Assembly: GCF_003837805.1 (NCBI RefSeq) | Contig: NZ_RQIT01000014.1 | Location: forward strand, 124,001 to 188,000 | Length of the DNA: 64,000 nt | Direction: 5' to 3' | Source of the DNA: Bradyrhizobium sp. RP6 | GTDB lineage: Bacteria > Pseudomonadota > Alphaproteobacteria > Rhizobiales > Xanthobacteraceae | Shown: one piece after another, positions 18,554-27,380 of the stretch | Position numbering within the stretch: position 1 is the stretch's first letter | How the letters are laid out: each line of letters opens with the position of its first letter | Notes under the pieces: generated by a model | The model's database searches: none | Seen by the model: the letters and a program-made list of their open reading frames with translations, nothing else | What the model was told of the DNA's origin: nothing | Translations under genes and position numbers: made by a program

Positions 18554-19778
18554 CACCCAGCCCCGCGCCGACGGAATTCGCGTCCTCGCCGACCTTCATG
18601 CGCTGCGCGCAATGGGCGCCTACAAGACCGGCGTGCACAAGCCGACCTTCTCCGAGCCGCACAAGCTCTCTCTGGAATGGCTCGTCCAGAAGCTGCCCGA
18701 GGCCAACCTCTCCGCAACGATCGACGGTATCGGCAACGTTTTCGGAACCAGCGCCAAGCCCGGGCCGAAGCTGCTGGCGGGCTCGCACCTGGAAAGCCAG
18801 AACTACGCCGGCTGGCTCGATGGCCCGCTCGGCGTCGTCTACGCGCTCGAGGCCGCGAGGGTTCTCAATCCGGCCCCCTCTGTGAATGGCGCCGTCGAAG
18901 TTGCCTGCTGGTGCGACGAGGAGGGACATTTCGGGCATTTCCTCGGCTCGCGCTCCTATGTCGGCCAGGTAAGCGAGGCCGATATCGACGCCGCGCGCGA
19001 CCGCACCAGCGGCCGCACCATGCGCGATGCACTTGCCGAGATGGGGCTCGCCGGGCGTTCGCGCATCACCGCTGAGCCCGGACGGCACGTCGGATATCTC
19101 GAGGCGCATATCGAGCAGGGCGACACGCTCGAAAGCGGCCGCCTCGCGATCGGCGTGGTGACCTCCATCGTCGGCATCTGGCAATACCAGATCAACTTCG
19201 CTGGCGAGCAGAACCACGCCGGCACCACCCGGATGGCAGTACGCAAGGATGCGGGCCTGGCGCTGGCTAAATTCTGCGTCGCCATTGACCAGCGCTTTCC
19301 GGCCGTCTGCGGCCCGCGCACGGTCTGGACCACCGGACGCATCACGCTCGATCCGGGCGCGCCGAGTATCATTCCAGGCGCAGCAGAGATGCTGTTCCAG
19401 ATCCGCGACGACGATCCGGCTGTGATTGCGCGGCTGGAGCAGTTGCTCCGGACCATGGCAGCGGAGGCCAGCGCGAACGGTCCCTGCAGTGTCACCGTCG
19501 AAAAACTCCGCACAGGCGCGCCCGCGATGATGAATTCCGCCTTTCAAGACGCGATCGAGGCGGCGGGCAAGGCCGTCGCCGGCGGCCGGTCCATCCGCAT
19601 GCCGAGCGGCGCGGGGCACGATGCGCAGATGCTCGCAACCGTCATGCCCGCCGGAATGCTGTTTGTGCCATCGATCGGCGGTATCAGCCATCACTGGACC
19701 GAGAACACCTCCGATGCGGACATCATCACCGGAGCTGAGGTGTTCGTCGAGGCGTGCCGGCGGATTCTTGGGAGTTAG
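18546..19778 (+). CDS. M20-family amidohydrolase (N-carbamoyl-L-amino-acid hydrolase/allantoate amidohydrolase type)
   Basis: Cytoplasmic binuclear-metal hydrolase, 410 residues. Metal and catalytic motifs: GSHLES (His81), WLDGPLG (Asp92), CDEEGHFG (Glu125/Glu126), EAHIEQG, HAGTTRM and SGAGHDAQM. The residue after SHL is Glu where Asp is more usual. Family members cleave N-carbamoyl, and some N-formyl, amino acids. With hutF present, hutG absent and the gene inside the hut/ABC operon, N-formylglutamate is a plausible substrate (inference). The ATG at 18546 overlaps the ATPase gene by 8 bp and is preferred over a TTG at 18537. Confidence 0.88.
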   Translation: MPDTQPRADGIRVLADLHALRAMGAYKTGVHKPTFSEPHKLSLEWLVQKLPEANLSATIDGIGNVFGTSAKPGPKLLAGSHLESQNYAGWLDGPLGVVYALEAARVLNPAPSVNGAVEVACWCDEEGHFGHFLGSRSYVGQVSEADIDAARDRTSGRTMRDALAEMGLAGRSRITAEPGRHVGYLEAHIEQGDTLESGRLAIGVVTSIVGIWQYQINFAGEQNHAGTTRMAVRKDAGLALAKFCVAIDQRFPAVCGPRTVWTTGRITLDPGAPSIIPGAAEMLFQIRDDDPAVIARLEQLLRTMAAEASANGPCSVTVEKLRTGAPAMMNSAFQDAIEAAGKAVAGGRSIRMPSGAGHDAQMLATVMPAGMLFVPSIGGISHHWTENTSDADIITGAEVFVEACRRILGS

Positions 19779-19827
19779 CGTGGCGCCCGGAGCGCGACCG
19801 AGAGTTTGGCACCCGCTCTCTTCAAAT

Positions 19828-19884
19828 CGTCATTGCGAGCCAACGGGTCCGCGCAGAGCGCGGCCCCGTTGGCTCGCAATGACG
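19828..19884. repeat. Long intergenic hairpin repeat
   Basis: A near-perfect inverted repeat: 20-nt arms at 19828-19847 and 19865-19884 match exactly, and inside them CCGCGC (19849-19854) pairs with GCGCGG (19858-19863) around an AGA loop. Only one T/C mismatch interrupts the 27-position stem. It lies 50 bp after the M20 gene and could end its transcript or act as a dispersed palindromic repeat. Arms starting CGTCATTGCGAGC are common between Bradyrhizobium genes (from memory). Confidence 0.85.
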
Positions 19885-19964
19885 GAGTACGAGGTAGCAG
19901 CATCGCTCTTCCCTCTTGCGTTTCGGATCGCAGACATGCCTTCGATCTCGCGGCTGATTCGCCC

Positions 19965-20620
19965 GAGCTTTGCGTGGTCACTCCGCCCTCTAAGCCAAGA
20001 GGGCACAGGGAAGGCCGGGTGCCGACAGGCACCCGCGGTCCGCTGCGCAAAAGGTGCACGCAGAAAACCGCACAGCAGCATACAGGTGGTGCCGATCACT
20101 CGGCCTTCCCTGCGCGATGGTCGGACGGCTTATACCGTGCTCTCCCGAGAGCCGAGTTCCTTCTGGCCTCCCTCGCCCCAGCGAAATTCACCGGCGCCGC
20201 GCCGGTTGACTCAACTGCCGCATCCGCAAGAGCTTGACCGTAGCAACGACGGCCAGGACCACACGGTTTTGCCGTACGCGCGGCTCGCTTGACCCCACCG
20301 GCTCCGACGACGTTGTGCACGTTGCCATCGAAGACCGTCGGGACGAACCTGTCAGCGCCGCTCGTCCGCACGCCGTTCCGGGCTCACGGAGAGCAATCCG
20401 CCCCGCCCTTCACCTCTCGTGCACGACGCTGCCGCGTCCACCGCAAGCCCGGCTCGCGAACATGACGACCTCACGATCGCCCCTCAAGGATGAGCCGGGA
20501 CGGGCGACACATACGACAAATCCGAATTTCGGTAAAATAAAAAATTTTCTGATCGTGGGATTGACATGGGGCGACACAGGTCAAGACATGGGTGAAGCGG
20601 AAGCCCGATGAGCGCAAGGG
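19965..20620. repeat. Degenerate dispersed non-coding element (Bradyrhizobiaceae-type)
   Basis: The stretch between the M20 and MFS genes has open frames but none looks like a real protein. A conceptual translation (KAGCRQAPAVRCAKGARR..., ...TRPSLRDGRTAYTVLS...) matches my memory of a repeat recurring between genes in Bradyrhizobium and Rhodopseudomonas and often mis-annotated as hypothetical proteins. An AT-rich patch with AAAATAAAAAATTTT lies near 20533-20547. Boundaries are approximate and the family assignment needs a search. Confidence 0.5.
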
Positions 20621-20824
20621 TGGGCGCGAAACGCCGCTTGAGGACAGGCTTCGTAGCAGGGGATCTTCGCAAGCGAGTTCCCGGTGTGACTTCGCTCACC
20701 GGGCCATCAGAGCATGCGACGTACATTGTGTCGGCCGCGGCGGTACGGGCACGTCTCGGACATAAAGCCGCGGCATTTGTCGGGTTTGTGCTCCGTCCCG
20801 CCTCTGCTTTTCTCCGGAGTTCTC

Positions 20825-21985
20825 ATGTCTTCTGCCGATCGGCCGGCCACCCGCCTTGCGACGAGGCTTGCCTTCCTCGTCGCGGGCTTCGGCATCGCGT
20901 GCTGGGCGCCGCTGGTGCCGTTCGCGAAGGCGCGGCTCGCGGTCGACGACGGCGTTCTCGGGCTGCTTCTGCTCAGCCTCGGCATCGGCTCGGTCATCGC
21001 GATGCTGCTGACCGGCGTGCTCAGCGCGCGCTACGGCAGCAAACCGATTATCATCGCGGGCGGGCTTGGTCTAACGTTGGTGCTGCCATTGCTGGCCATC
21101 GCGGCGTCGCCCGCAACGCTCGCGCTGGCGCTGTTCGTCTTCGGCGCCGCCCTCGGCTCGATCGACGTCGCCATGAACATCCACGCCGTGGAGGTGGAGC
21201 GCGCCGCAGGACGCCCGCTGATGTCCGGTTTTCACGCCCTGTTCAGCATCGGCGGCTTCGCCGGATCGGCGCTGGTGACAGTGCTGCTCTCGCTGCAACT
21301 CGGCGCACTCGCCTGCACATTGATCTGCTCCGTCCTGATGCTGATCGCCATGTTTGTGGCCTGGCCGCGCCTGCTTCGCTCGGTGCAGGCGCAGGAGGGC
21401 CCGTTGTTCGTGCTGCCGCACGGATCGGTGCTGCTGCTTGCGCTGCTCGGCGCCATCACCTTCCTCGTCGAAGGCGCAATGCTCGATTGGAGCGCACTCC
21501 TCGTCATTGGCGCGGGGCTCGTCACCGAGGCGCAAGGCGGAGCCGGCTACATCGTGTTCTCGATCGCGATGACGATAGGCCGGCTCGGCGGCGACGCGGT
21601 CGTTGCGCGCATCGGCGACCGCACGACATTGCTCTGGGGCAGTCTCATAGCGATCGCAGGTTTTGTGGTCCTGCTCACGGCGCCCGTCGCCGCGGTCGCC
21701 CTCGGCGGATTCCTCCTGATCGGGCTCGGCGCGTCGAACCTCGTGCCGGTGCTGTTCCGCCGGGCGGCGCGACAAACGGTGATGCCTACCGGGCTTGCGG
21801 TCGCGGCGATCACGACTGCGGGATACGCAGGGGTCCTGATCGGGCCCGCCGGCGTGGGCTTCGTCGCACGTCTTGGCGGATTGCCAATGGCATTCTGGCT
21901 GCTGGGTGCATTGATGGGCCTCGTCACGCTGTCGGCGCGGATCGTCACGGCGGAGCAGCGCCAGATGTCGCGCGTCGATGCGTGA
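20825..21985 (+). CDS. Major facilitator superfamily transporter (YbjJ-like)
   Basis: Inner-membrane transporter of 386 residues with about 12 membrane segments. MFS cues: LSARYGSKPIIIAGG between segments 2 and 3, and the AALGSIDVAMNIHAVEVERAAGRPLMSGFHALFSIGGF region typical of the YbjJ/FucP-like group. The ATG at 20825 with GGAG upstream is chosen; the open frame continues to 20714 through repeat-like DNA. Substrate unknown. It stands alone between repeat DNA and regulator A. Confidence 0.87.
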   Translation: MSSADRPATRLATRLAFLVAGFGIACWAPLVPFAKARLAVDDGVLGLLLLSLGIGSVIAMLLTGVLSARYGSKPIIIAGGLGLTLVLPLLAIAASPATLALALFVFGAALGSIDVAMNIHAVEVERAAGRPLMSGFHALFSIGGFAGSALVTVLLSLQLGALACTLICSVLMLIAMFVAWPRLLRSVQAQEGPLFVLPHGSVLLLALLGAITFLVEGAMLDWSALLVIGAGLVTEAQGGAGYIVFSIAMTIGRLGGDAVVARIGDRTTLLWGSLIAIAGFVVLLTAPVAAVALGGFLLIGLGASNLVPVLFRRAARQTVMPTGLAVAAITTAGYAGVLIGPAGVGFVARLGGLPMAFWLLGALMGLVTLSARIVTAEQRQMSRVDA

Positions 21986-22168
21986 GCGGCCTTGCGCCCG
22001 AATTTATGGACGGGAGAGGCGGGATTGCCACCGGCCGCAATGGTCCCATGCATGTGCGCGTCCAGGGCCATCATCCTGGCATGCCAACCTAAACCCTTCT
22101 TTCACAGGCACTATTCCGGCGGACCCAAGCAAACCAAGACCATCTGCGCCGGTCTGTCTGCCATGCGG

Positions 22169-22200
22169 CTTTCGGCCAGTTTACTGGACGCGTCGTTCTG
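22169..22200 (+). promoter_or_regulatory. Conserved 32-bp promoter box upstream of regulator A
   Basis: 29 of 32 positions match the box at 30579-30610, which sits at nearly the same distance (50 versus 46 bp) from the start of paralogous regulator B. The core here is the palindrome CCAGT-TT-ACTGG (22178-22189). TTTACT, 16 bp, then TAGATC could form a sigma-70-like promoter (in B: TTTACT, 16 bp, TAATCA). It is either a shared promoter or an autoregulatory site. Confidence 0.6.
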
Positions 22201-22250
22201 CTAGATCACAACACGATACCTTTTGACTCCCGTGGAGGGGGCAATGGCAC

Positions 22251-25094
22251 GTGCAGGCTCACAGTAATCACGACTCGCATATTTCGTTCGGGCCATTTCG
22301 GCTGTTTCCAAAGTCCCGGCTCCTGGAGAAGGAAGGGGAGCCGCTTCACATCGGCGGCCGCGCCCTCGATATTCTGATCCTGCTTGCCGAGCGCCCCGGT
22401 GAAGTCATCGACAAGAGAGAGCTGGTCAAGCGCATCTGGGCCGACGTGAATGTCGACGAGGGCAGTCTGCGCTTCCACGTCGCAGCGCTGCGCAAGGCGC
22501 TCGGCGATACCGGCAAGTCGACCCGTTATGTCCTCAACGTGCCCGGCCGCGGCTATTGCTTTGTCGCACCGTTCGCTCAAGAAGCTCCGCCGGTCGCCTC
22601 AGCCGCAGCCGAAATCACCCGTCCTCGCTCCCTGCCTGCTCAGCTCGCAAAGATGATCGGGCGAGAGGAGGTCATCGAGAAGATTTCGAACGGCTTGACC
22701 CTGCATCGCTTCATGACAGTGGTCGGCCCGGGCGGCATCGGCAAGACTACCGTCGCCGTCGCGGTCGGGCATCGCCGCTCGGCGGATTTCGGCGGACGCG
22801 TCTTCTTCGTCGATTTCGGTCCGCTGCGGGACGCCGGCCATGTCACAACCACCATCGCCTCGGCCCTCGGACTGACCGTGAACTCGGAGGACCCCACGCC
22901 GGCCCTCCTGACATTCCTGAGGACCGAACCGACCCTGCTGATCCTCGACGGTTGCGAGCATGTGCTGGATACGCTGGCTCCACTCGTGGAGCGCATCGTT
23001 CGCGAAGCGCCGCAGCTTCGCGTTCTCGCAACCAGCCGTGAGTCGTTCCGGAGCGACGGCGAGCGGATCTTTCGTCTGTTCCCGCTGGATTGTCCGCCGG
23101 AGCGAGAGGGCCTGGATGTCGCCGAGGTTCTCGCCTACCCTGCGGCCCAGCTTTTCGTCGAGCGCATCGCGCAGAGCGCGGGTCCGTTCCAGCTCAGCGC
23201 GGAAGAAGCGCCGCTGGTGGCGAGCATCTGCCGGCGCCTCGACGGCATTGCGCTGGCGATCGAGCTCGCGGCGGGCCGTGTCAATGCGTACGGCATCGCC
23301 GGAACGGCCTCCCTGCTCGACAGCCGCTTTTCGCTGCAATGGCGGGGGCGGCGCACGGCCGTGCCGCGGCACCAGACCCTCGCCGCGGCCCTCGACTGGA
23401 GCTACGACCTCCTGCCTCCGACGGAAAGCGCCACCTTGCGGCGACTGTCGGTGTTCGCCGGGCCATTCGCGCCGGAGGCCGCCGCCGCGGTCGCGTCCGG
23501 CGAGGGCTTCAGCACCTCGGAGACCTTGGAGGCGATCGACAGCCTGGTCACCAAATCGCTGATCTCTCCGTCGGGCTCGCGGACGCTACGCTATCGACTG
23601 CTCGACACCACACGCACCTACGCGCTCGGGAAGCTGAACGAGCTCGGTGAATACAGGACGTTTGCGCGGCGCCATGCCGAGCATTTTCGCGATTTGTTCG
23701 AGCACGCCGAGGCCGATACATCGACAAAGCTGCCCGAATGGCTGAACATCTATTCGGGAGAGCTGGACAATGTGCGCGCCGCGCTGGATTGGGCTTTCGC
23801 GCCCGACGGCGATACAAGGCTCGGTATCGCGCTGACGGCGGCCGCGATCACCCTTTGGGTGCGCCTTTCGCTGTTCGCCGAGTGCCGCGAGCGCAGCAGA
23901 ACGGCACTGGCGGCGCTCGGAGACGGCGGGGACAACGACCGCATCCGCATGCAGTTGCTGTCGGCACTCGGCTGGTCGCTGATGTATGGCGAGGGCCGCG
24001 CGCGCGAGGCGCGCCCGATCCTGGAGACGACTCTCGAGCTGGCGGACAGGCTCGACGACAAGGATTTCCGGCTGCGCGCGCTCTGGGGACTATGCATCGA
24101 CCAGTTCAACAACGGACAGTTCGGCAACGCCCGTGCGTTCGCCGATCGTTTTGCGAGCGCGGCGGCGAACTCTCCCGACAAGTCCGACGTCATGCTGGGC
24201 GACCGGCTGACGGCTGTCGCGCTGCACTATCTCGGTGATCAGAATGACGCGCGGCAGCGCATCGACCGGGTCAATGCATCGCTGCACTTTCTGGCGGAGA
24301 AGCCCAAGATCTTCCCGCTCGATCTCAGGATCTCAACCCAGTATTTCCGGGCCCGCATCCTGTGGCTGCAGGGACTCGCCGACCAGGCGCAGGCGCTGGC
24401 GGCAAGAAACATCGAGGAAGGCCGAGCCAACGGCCACGCCCTGACCTTCTGCAGCGTGCTCGGCCAGGCCGCATGCCCGATCGCCTTCTGGGCCGGCGAT
24501 CTCGACGCCGCGGAACGCCACGGCCGCGAGCTGCTTGAGCACACCGATCGGCACGCGATCCGGCTGTGGGGCCTGTGGGCAAGGGCCTTCAATGCGGCAG
24601 TCGTCGCCAAGCGCGGCGACGTCGCGATCGGCCTGCCGCTGCTGCGCGAAGAACTCAATCGCGCCGGAGATGCACGCTTCCTGCCGCGCTTTCTTCCCCT
24701 GCTCGGCGAGCTTGCGGCCTGCTTTGGCGAAGCCGACCAGGTCGATCGCGGCCTCGACGTCATCGGTGACGTCCTGACCCGTTGCAACGACCGGCAGGAG
24801 CTCTGGTACCTGCCTGAGCTGATCCGCATCAAGAGCGAGTTGATGCTCAGAAGCGCGCGGCGTTCATGGGACGCCGAGGCTCGCTTTGGCGAGGCCATGG
24901 ATATTGCCGTCCAGCAGGGCGCGCGCTTCTGGGAGCTGCGCTGCGCGATCAGCCTCGCACGGCTCAAGATGGGGGCCGGCCGGAGTGCGGAAGCTCTGGC
25001 CATTCTGAAGAATGTCTCCGGATCGTTCACGGAGGGCGCCGAGATCGCCGACATGCGCACCGCGCGCGAGTTGATGGCACAACTCCGAAACTGA
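22251..25094 (+). CDS. Regulator A: OmpR-type winged helix + STAND-type ATPase + helical repeats
   Basis: Large predicted transcription factor, 947 residues. Order: Trans_reg_C winged helix at ~13-107 (recognition helix EGSLRFHVAALRKAL), linker, NB-ARC/AAA-like ATPase with P-loop GPGGIGKT at 159-166, Walker B LLILDGCEH at 229-237 and an ATSRES motif, then a long C-terminal TPR-like helical region. The architecture recalls AfsR but lacks the BTAD domain. It is a close paralogue of regulator B (30657) and more distant from C (35402). GTG start; an out-of-frame ATG 7 bp upstream ends after seven codons. Signal and targets unknown; the CTAAC-repeat sites are candidates. Confidence 0.88.
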   Translation: MQAHSNHDSHISFGPFRLFPKSRLLEKEGEPLHIGGRALDILILLAERPGEVIDKRELVKRIWADVNVDEGSLRFHVAALRKALGDTGKSTRYVLNVPGRGYCFVAPFAQEAPPVASAAAEITRPRSLPAQLAKMIGREEVIEKISNGLTLHRFMTVVGPGGIGKTTVAVAVGHRRSADFGGRVFFVDFGPLRDAGHVTTTIASALGLTVNSEDPTPALLTFLRTEPTLLILDGCEHVLDTLAPLVERIVREAPQLRVLATSRESFRSDGERIFRLFPLDCPPEREGLDVAEVLAYPAAQLFVERIAQSAGPFQLSAEEAPLVASICRRLDGIALAIELAAGRVNAYGIAGTASLLDSRFSLQWRGRRTAVPRHQTLAAALDWSYDLLPPTESATLRRLSVFAGPFAPEAAAAVASGEGFSTSETLEAIDSLVTKSLISPSGSRTLRYRLLDTTRTYALGKLNELGEYRTFARRHAEHFRDLFEHAEADTSTKLPEWLNIYSGELDNVRAALDWAFAPDGDTRLGIALTAAAITLWVRLSLFAECRERSRTALAALGDGGDNDRIRMQLLSALGWSLMYGEGRAREARPILETTLELADRLDDKDFRLRALWGLCIDQFNNGQFGNARAFADRFASAAANSPDKSDVMLGDRLTAVALHYLGDQNDARQRIDRVNASLHFLAEKPKIFPLDLRISTQYFRARILWLQGLADQAQALAARNIEEGRANGHALTFCSVLGQAACPIAFWAGDLDAAERHGRELLEHTDRHAIRLWGLWARAFNAAVVAKRGDVAIGLPLLREELNRAGDARFLPRFLPLLGELAACFGEADQVDRGLDVIGDVLTRCNDRQELWYLPELIRIKSELMLRSARRSWDAEARFGEAMDIAVQQGARFWELRCAISLARLKMGAGRSAEALAILKNVSGSFTEGAEIADMRTARELMAQLRN

Positions 25095-25146
25095 CGGCGC
25101 CGCCTCGCCCCCAGCAGCAGCCGAGGGTGCACGTTCACAAGTTGGT

Positions 25147-25270
25147 CGTCATGCCCGGGCTTGTCCCGCCTGCGCGGCCGAAGCCGCTTCGGCGAGGCGA
25201 AGGCCGGGCGTCCAAGTTCTTTGTGCGACGTGGCAAGACGTCGATGGCCGGGACAAGCCCGGCCATGACG
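25147..25270. repeat. Inverted repeat pair in the regA-msrA gap
   Basis: A 21-nt arm at 25147-25167 is the reverse complement of 25250-25270 with one mismatch; the arms read CGTCATGCCCGGGCTTGTCCC and its partner. The 209-bp gap between convergent regulator A and msrA contains no gene. The element may act as a bidirectional terminator and resembles dispersed repeats common in Bradyrhizobium (from memory). Confidence 0.75.
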
Positions 25271-25303
25271 TCGTGGAGGGTTCGATTTCTCCAACTCTCT
25301 CTA

Positions 25304-25822
25304 TCATAGGCCCTGAGCGGCAGCCGCACGCCGCGGCAGCTTCCAGTCGGGCCGGATGAAGTGGCAGGTGTAGCCGTCAGGATAGCGTTCGAGATAATCC
25401 TGATGCTCCGGCTCGGCCTCCCAGAACTCGCCAGCGGGAGCGACCTCGGTCACCACCTTGCCCGGCCAAAGGCCCGACGCCTCGACGTCGGCGATGGTGT
25501 CTTCGGCGATCTTCTTCTGCTCGTCACTGGTGTAGAAGATCGCGGAGCGATAGCTCGTGCCGATATCATTGCCCTGGCGATTGAGCGTGGTGGGATCGTG
25601 GATCTGAAAGAAGAACTCCAGCATCCTGCGGAAGCTGGTCTTTGCGGGATCGAAGATGATCTCGATCGCTTCGGCATGACCTTCGTGATTGCGATAGGTG
25701 GCATTCTTGACCCGCCCGCCGGTGTAGCCGACGCGGGTAGAGACCACGCCCGGCTGCTTGCGGATGAGATCCTGCATGCCCCAGAAGCAGCCCCCGGCCA
25801 AAACTGCGCGTTCTGTCGTCAT
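25304..25822 (-). CDS. msrA: Peptide-methionine (S)-S-oxide reductase
   Basis: Repairs oxidised methionine in proteins using thioredoxin. 172 residues. The catalytic GCFWG motif is at residues 11-15 (Cys12), with GYTGG and the YRNHEGHAEAIEI substrate-binding stretch typical of MsrA. GGGAG precedes the ATG. It lies downstream of osmC on the same strand, separated by 140 bp with a terminator-like hairpin, so the two may be expressed separately. Confidence 0.96.
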   Translation of the reverse strand: MTTERAVLAGGCFWGMQDLIRKQPGVVSTRVGYTGGRVKNATYRNHEGHAEAIEIIFDPAKTSFRRMLEFFFQIHDPTTLNRQGNDIGTSYRSAIFYTSDEQKKIAEDTIADVEASGLWPGKVVTEVAPAGEFWEAEPEHQDYLERYPDGYTCHFIRPDWKLPRRAAAAQGL

Positions 25823-25874
25823 CTGTCCGCTCCCAATTGATCGCTCTGCCCGTTCTGCATCCCGCCAAATATAT

Positions 25875-25898
25875 GCTTTCGGCCGCCCGGCCGAAAGC
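25875..25898 (-). terminator. Factor-independent terminator candidate after osmC
   Basis: A perfect 10-bp stem (GCTTTCGGCC / GGCCGAAAGC) with loop GCCC. Read on the minus strand it is followed by ATATATTT, a plausible terminator for osmC. A second palindrome, CCGGTTC-CTA-GAACCGG, lies 22 bp upstream at 25921-25937. Confidence 0.65.
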
Positions 25899-25962
25899 CG
25901 TGCATTGCGCCCGTGTCCACCCGGTTCCTAGAACCGGATGGACCCAAAGCAAACGCCCGTCT

Positions 25963-26385
25963 CTAGCCCAGCTTGGCGTCGAGCGTGATGGCGGCATTGA
26001 GCACCTTCGACACCGGGCAGTTCTTCTCGGCCTCGCCGGCGAACTTCGCAAAGCCGGCCTCGTCGAGGTTCGGCACCCTTGCACGCAAGGTCAGGGCGGA
26101 CTTGCTGATCTTGAATCCCTTGCCTTCGGGCTCGAGCGTCACCGCGGCTTCCGTCGACAGCTCGTCCGGCGTGAAACCTGCCATCTGAAGGCCAAAGGCC
26201 AACGCCATCGTAAAACACCCTGCATGGGCCGCCGCGATCAACTCCTCGGGATTGGTCCCCTTCTCGTTCTCGAAGCGGGTCTTGAACGAATAGGGCGTCT
26301 GCGCGAGCACGCCGGATTCACTCGTCAAATGGCCGGTCCCATCGCGACCGGTGCCTTTCCAGACTGCCGTTGCCTTGCGGATCAT
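25963..26385 (-). CDS. OsmC/Ohr-family peroxiredoxin
   Basis: Thiol-dependent hydroperoxide reductase, 140 residues. The two redox cysteines are present: Cys57 in NPEELIAAAHAGCFTMAL and Cys123 in KNCPVSK. The sequence looks closer to OsmC than to Ohr. AGGAG is 8 bp before the ATG. Grouped with msrA, it fits an oxidative-stress pair. Confidence 0.93.
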   Translation of the reverse strand: MIRKATAVWKGTGRDGTGHLTSESGVLAQTPYSFKTRFENEKGTNPEELIAAAHAGCFTMALAFGLQMAGFTPDELSTEAAVTLEPEGKGFKISKSALTLRARVPNLDEAGFAKFAGEAEKNCPVSKVLNAAITLDAKLG

Positions 26386-26499
26386 CTCAAATTCTCCTCG
26401 TTTGATTTCAGCACCGGCGCTCGGTACCGGTGAAAAGCGACATTGGCACGACCGCCCGTCACCGTTCCAACCGGCCGAACGCCGCAGCGGTTCCGTCAG

Positions 26500-27348
26500 C
26501 TAGGTGCCGATCTGCCCGACGTGGAAACCGAGCCGGTTCTCGACATCGCCCGCGCGGTGGAAGCCGCGCGCCATCAGCGCCCTGATCCGGCTCTGGCTCG
26601 CAGGCCGGCCGAGCGCCGCCAGGAACGCATCCCACTCCGGCTTGATCTCGGCATCGGACGGCAGGCTCGCAACGTCGACGAGGCGCTTGGTCTCGGTGAT
26701 CGCTTCCTTGTCGAAGGACGCGATGCGCATCGCAAGCGCCTCGACGAAACCGTCGAGCTCGGCATCCGGCAAGGACCGGTTGACGTAGCCATAGCGCTCG
26801 GCGAGATCCCCGTGGATGTCGTCAGCGCCGAGCAGCACTTCGAGCGCGCGGCCGCGGCCGATCAGGCGCGGCAACCGCGCCATCGGCCCGCCACCGGGCA
26901 CGAGGCCCGCGCCGACCTCCCATTGCGACAGGATCGCCTTCTCGCGGCTGGCAAAGCGAATGTCGCTGGCGAGCGCGAGCTCGCTGCCGACGCCGGTGGC
27001 GCGGCCCCGGATCGCGGCAATCGAGACCACCGGCGCACGGCTGAGGCGGACCAGCATGTCGGGCAGCGCCTGCAGGCCGGTCGGCCCGGGCGGGATGCTC
27101 AACGACTCTTCCAGCGGTGCGAGGAAATCGTAGTGGGTAAGGAAGAAGCCCTCGACGGCGCTGTCGAACACCACAACCTTCACGTCCGGATCTGTCTCGA
27201 TCGCCGTGACGATGTCGCCCAGCAGCGGAAGCTGCTTCGGCCCGAAAATATTCACCGGCGGCATATCGAAGGTGACGCGCCAGTATGACGACAGCCGGCG
27301 CTCCAGCCGGATGTCACTGGTCGTGACATTGCGTTCGGGACGGTTCAT
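26500..27348 (-). CDS. Enoyl-CoA hydratase/isomerase family protein
   Basis: Crotonase-fold protein, 282 residues. Crotonase cues: SIAAIRGRATGVGSELALASDIRFASREKAILSQWEVGAGLVPGGG, containing the oxyanion-loop region and one of the catalytic acid positions. The middle segment VEGFFLTHYDFLAPL is unlike fatty-acid beta-oxidation enzymes, so the reaction is uncertain. The ATG at 27348 (AGGGAG upstream) is chosen over the longer frame. It starts 32 bp after the epoxide hydrolase gene, so the two probably share a transcript driven from the CTAAC-repeat site at 28790. Confidence 0.88.
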   Translation of the reverse strand: MNRPERNVTTSDIRLERRLSSYWRVTFDMPPVNIFGPKQLPLLGDIVTAIETDPDVKVVVFDSAVEGFFLTHYDFLAPLEESLSIPPGPTGLQALPDMLVRLSRAPVVSIAAIRGRATGVGSELALASDIRFASREKAILSQWEVGAGLVPGGGPMARLPRLIGRGRALEVLLGADDIHGDLAERYGYVNRSLPDAELDGFVEALAMRIASFDKEAITETKRLVDVASLPSDAEIKPEWDAFLAALGRPASQSRIRALMARGFHRAGDVENRLGFHVGQIGT

Positions 27349-27380
27349 CTCTTGTACTCCCTGATGCATGTGTTCGCGCT

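Noticed and set aside
18546..19778. Calling the M20 gene hutG directly
   Set aside because: True HutG belongs to a different family; the metal motifs here are those of M20 carbamoylases, so only functional replacement is suggested.
19621..20292. Open frame encoding an apparent 223-residue protein
   Set aside because: Overlaps the M20 gene and then reads through repeat DNA; no independent start signal.
20608..22092. 494-codon Arg-rich frame over the MFS gene
   Set aside because: Shifted-frame shadow of the MFS transporter with biased Arg/Ala/His composition.
25270..25290. GGTTCGATTTCTCC resembling a tRNA T-arm
   Set aside because: No acceptor stem, D-arm or anticodon arm can be folded around it.
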